A stretch of DNA of 64,000 nt. It comes from Halovenus amylolytica. Lineage in GTDB: Archaea; Halobacteriota; Halobacteria; Halobacteriales; Haloarculaceae. A model generated the notes under the pieces. It had not been told where the DNA came from, searched no databases, and saw nothing but the letters and a program-made list of their open reading frames with translations. The position numbers and the translations under genes are program-made. Where the stretch lies: assembly GCA_004015825.1 (NCBI GenBank), contig SAYS01000020.1:1-64000 (forward strand), given 5' to 3'. Below are positions 62,501 to 64,000 of this stretch, one piece after another. Position 1 is the stretch's first letter; every line of letters begins with the position of its first letter.

Positions 62501-64000
62501 ATGTTCGACCCGGAAGATCTGGAGGCGATCCGGTCGGCGAAATCGCAGTGGGAGTCGGAGACACTCGACCCCACGCTCGAACGGTTCGGGGAACGCAGGG
62601 ACAGCTTCGAGACCGACACAGGGGGACAGACAGTCGAGCGTCTGTACACCCCGAACGATATCGCTGATCTCGACTACAACGCCGATCTGGGGTTTCCGGG
62701 TGAGGAGCCGTACACGCGCGGTGTGTACACGACTGGTCACCGGGGCCGCCTCTGGACGATGCGCCAGTACGCGGGCATGGGCACGGCCGAGGAGACGAAC
62801 GAACGGTTCCAGTACCTCCGCGACGAGGGCCAGACCGGGCTCTCGATGGCCTTCGATCTGCCGACACAGATGGGCTACGACTCCGACGATTCGATGGCGG
62901 CCGGCGAGATCGGGAAAGCCGGCGTCGCGATCGACTCGCTGCGGGATATGGAGCGTGTCTTCGACGGCATTCCACTGGACGAAGTATCGACCAGCATGAC
63001 GATCAACGCTCCTGCGTCTGTTCTGCTCGCGATGTACATCGCGGTCGGCGACCAGCAGGGTGTCGACCGCGAACAGTTGCGTGGCACGATCCAGAACGAC
63101 GTGCTCAAGGAGTATATCGCCAGAAATACGTACATCTACCCGCCGGAGCCCTCGATGCGGATCATCACGGATATTTTCGAGTTCTGCGCGGCAGAGACCC
63201 CGAATTTCAACACTATCTCGATCTCGGGCTATCACATCCGCGAGGCTGGCGCGACAGCAGCCCAGGAACTGGCCTTTACGCTCGCAGATGGGATCGAATA
63301 CGTCGACGCGGCGCTAGAGACGGGGCTCGACGTCGACGAGTTCGCACCGCAGCTTTCTTTCTTCTTTGCAGCCCACAACAACATCCTGGAGGAGGTCGCG
63401 AAGTTCCGTGCGGCTCGCCGGATGTGGGCGAGAATAATGGAAGACCGGTTCGACGCCGGGAATCCAGCCTCGAAACAGCTCAAGTTCCACACACAGACCG
63501 CCGGCTCGACGCTGACCGCCCAGCAGATCGAGAACAACGTCGTCAGGGTGGCTTACCAGGCACTCGCGGCAGTGTTCGGCGGGACACAGAGCCTCCACAC
63601 CAACGGCAAAGACGAAGCGCTCTCACTGCCGACGGAGAAATCCGTCCGGACGGCGCTCCGGACCCAGCAGATCCTCGCCCACGAGTCCGGTGCGGCGGAT
63701 ACGATCGATCCGCTCGCGGGGAGTTACTACGTCGAATCGCTCACGGACGACCTGGAGGAGGAAGCCTTCGAGATCCTGGCGGAGATCGAAGACCGCGGTG
63801 GGATGACCCGGGCCATCGAGGCGGGCTGGGTCCAGCGCCAGATCCAGGATACGGCCTTCGAACGCCAGCAGGAGATCGAAAACGGCGAGCGGATCATCGT
63901 CGGCGTCAACGAGTTCACCGTCGAGGAAGAGGAACACGTCGACATCGAGGAGGTCTCGAAAGCCCAGCAGGAAAAGCAGAGAGGCCGCCTCGAAGAGATT
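62501..64000 (+). CDS. mcmA1: Methylmalonyl-CoA mutase large (catalytic) subunit, partial
   Basis: The frame starts at 62501 and continues without a stop to the right edge, giving 500 residues of the catalytic TIM-barrel part. Family motifs are [77 protein letters not shown] and [20 protein letters not shown]. The enzyme interconverts (R)-methylmalonyl-CoA and succinyl-CoA using adenosylcobalamin. In haloarchaea the cobalamin-binding domain is usually a separate small subunit. The 3' end is outside the window. Confidence 0.95.
   Translation, partial: MFDPEDLEAIRSAKSQWESETLDPTLERFGERRDSFETDTGGQTVERLYTPNDIADLDYNADLGFPGEEPYTRGVYTTGHRGRLWTMRQYAGMGTAEETNERFQYLRDEGQTGLSMAFDLPTQMGYDSDDSMAAGEIGKAGVAIDSLRDMERVFDGIPLDEVSTSMTINAPASVLLAMYIAVGDQQGVDREQLRGTIQNDVLKEYIARNTYIYPPEPSMRIITDIFEFCAAETPNFNTISISGYHIREAGATAAQELAFTLADGIEYVDAALETGLDVDEFAPQLSFFFAAHNNILEEVAKFRAARRMWARIMEDRFDAGNPASKQLKFHTQTAGSTLTAQQIENNVVRVAYQALAAVFGGTQSLHTNGKDEALSLPTEKSVRTALRTQQILAHESGAADTIDPLAGSYYVESLTDDLEEEAFEILAEIEDRGGMTRAIEAGWVQRQIQDTAFERQQEIENGERIIVGVNEFTVEEEEHVDIEEVSKAQQEKQRGRLEEI

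Overview
The window is chromosomal DNA of a haloarchaeon (class Halobacteria). The proteins are strongly acidic, the coding DNA is GC-rich between AT-rich promoters, several genes appear leaderless with a TATA box about 26-30 bases before the start codon, and the gene content is typical of the class: Tat-dependent lipoproteins, a HalX response regulator, Taw1, archaeal Elp3, paired type I and type II GAPDH, many small zinc-ribbon proteins and Halobacteria-only DUF families. I cannot name the genus.

Layout. 1-655: a truncated DUF3179 lipoprotein gene abutting the tail of an unknown ORF. 0.8-4.9 kb: an exonuclease/helicase pair resembling bacterial MrfB/MrfA, then a small zinc ribbon. 5-8.8 kb: isocitrate dehydrogenase with a run of hairpins behind it, isoaspartyl peptidase, methionine aminopeptidase. 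9.3-13.8 kb: HIT protein, Taw1 (wyosine tRNA modification), a PH/helical-repeat protein, cyclophilin plus ferredoxin. 13.8-18.4 kb: acetyltransferases (one a pseudogene), a TIM-barrel isomerase, tRNA-Leu with a partly duplicated 3' end, and a TrkA protein flanked by two stand-alone RAM proteins. 18.7-26.2 kb: a complete dipeptide/oligopeptide ABC transporter. 26.3-43.2 kb: mostly small conserved haloarchaeal proteins, two oxidoreductases and regulators, and an orphan solute-binding protein fused by overlap to a PAP2 phosphatase. 43.3-48 kb: ArsR-like regulator and the central glycolysis block gapI-pgk-gapII. 48.2-64 kb: HEAT-repeat protein, LipA, Elp3, nucleoside salvage (cytidine deaminase and phosphorylase), NDH-2-like enzyme, arginase, acyl-CoA synthetase, and the start of methylmalonyl-CoA mutase, which runs off the right edge.

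Most genes are housekeeping. The less ordinary content is non-coding. Two families of miniature inverted-repeat elements (about 108 bp and about 77 bp) occur in five copies, each with 14-15 bp terminal inverted repeats and a 3-bp TNA target duplication; one copy sits inside a GNAT gene, and removing it with one duplication restores the frame exactly. Two GC-rich multi-hairpin repeats bracket elp3. A 102-bp direct repeat includes the 3' end of tRNA-Leu. I found no rRNA, CRISPR array, complete insertion sequence, defence island or replication origin.
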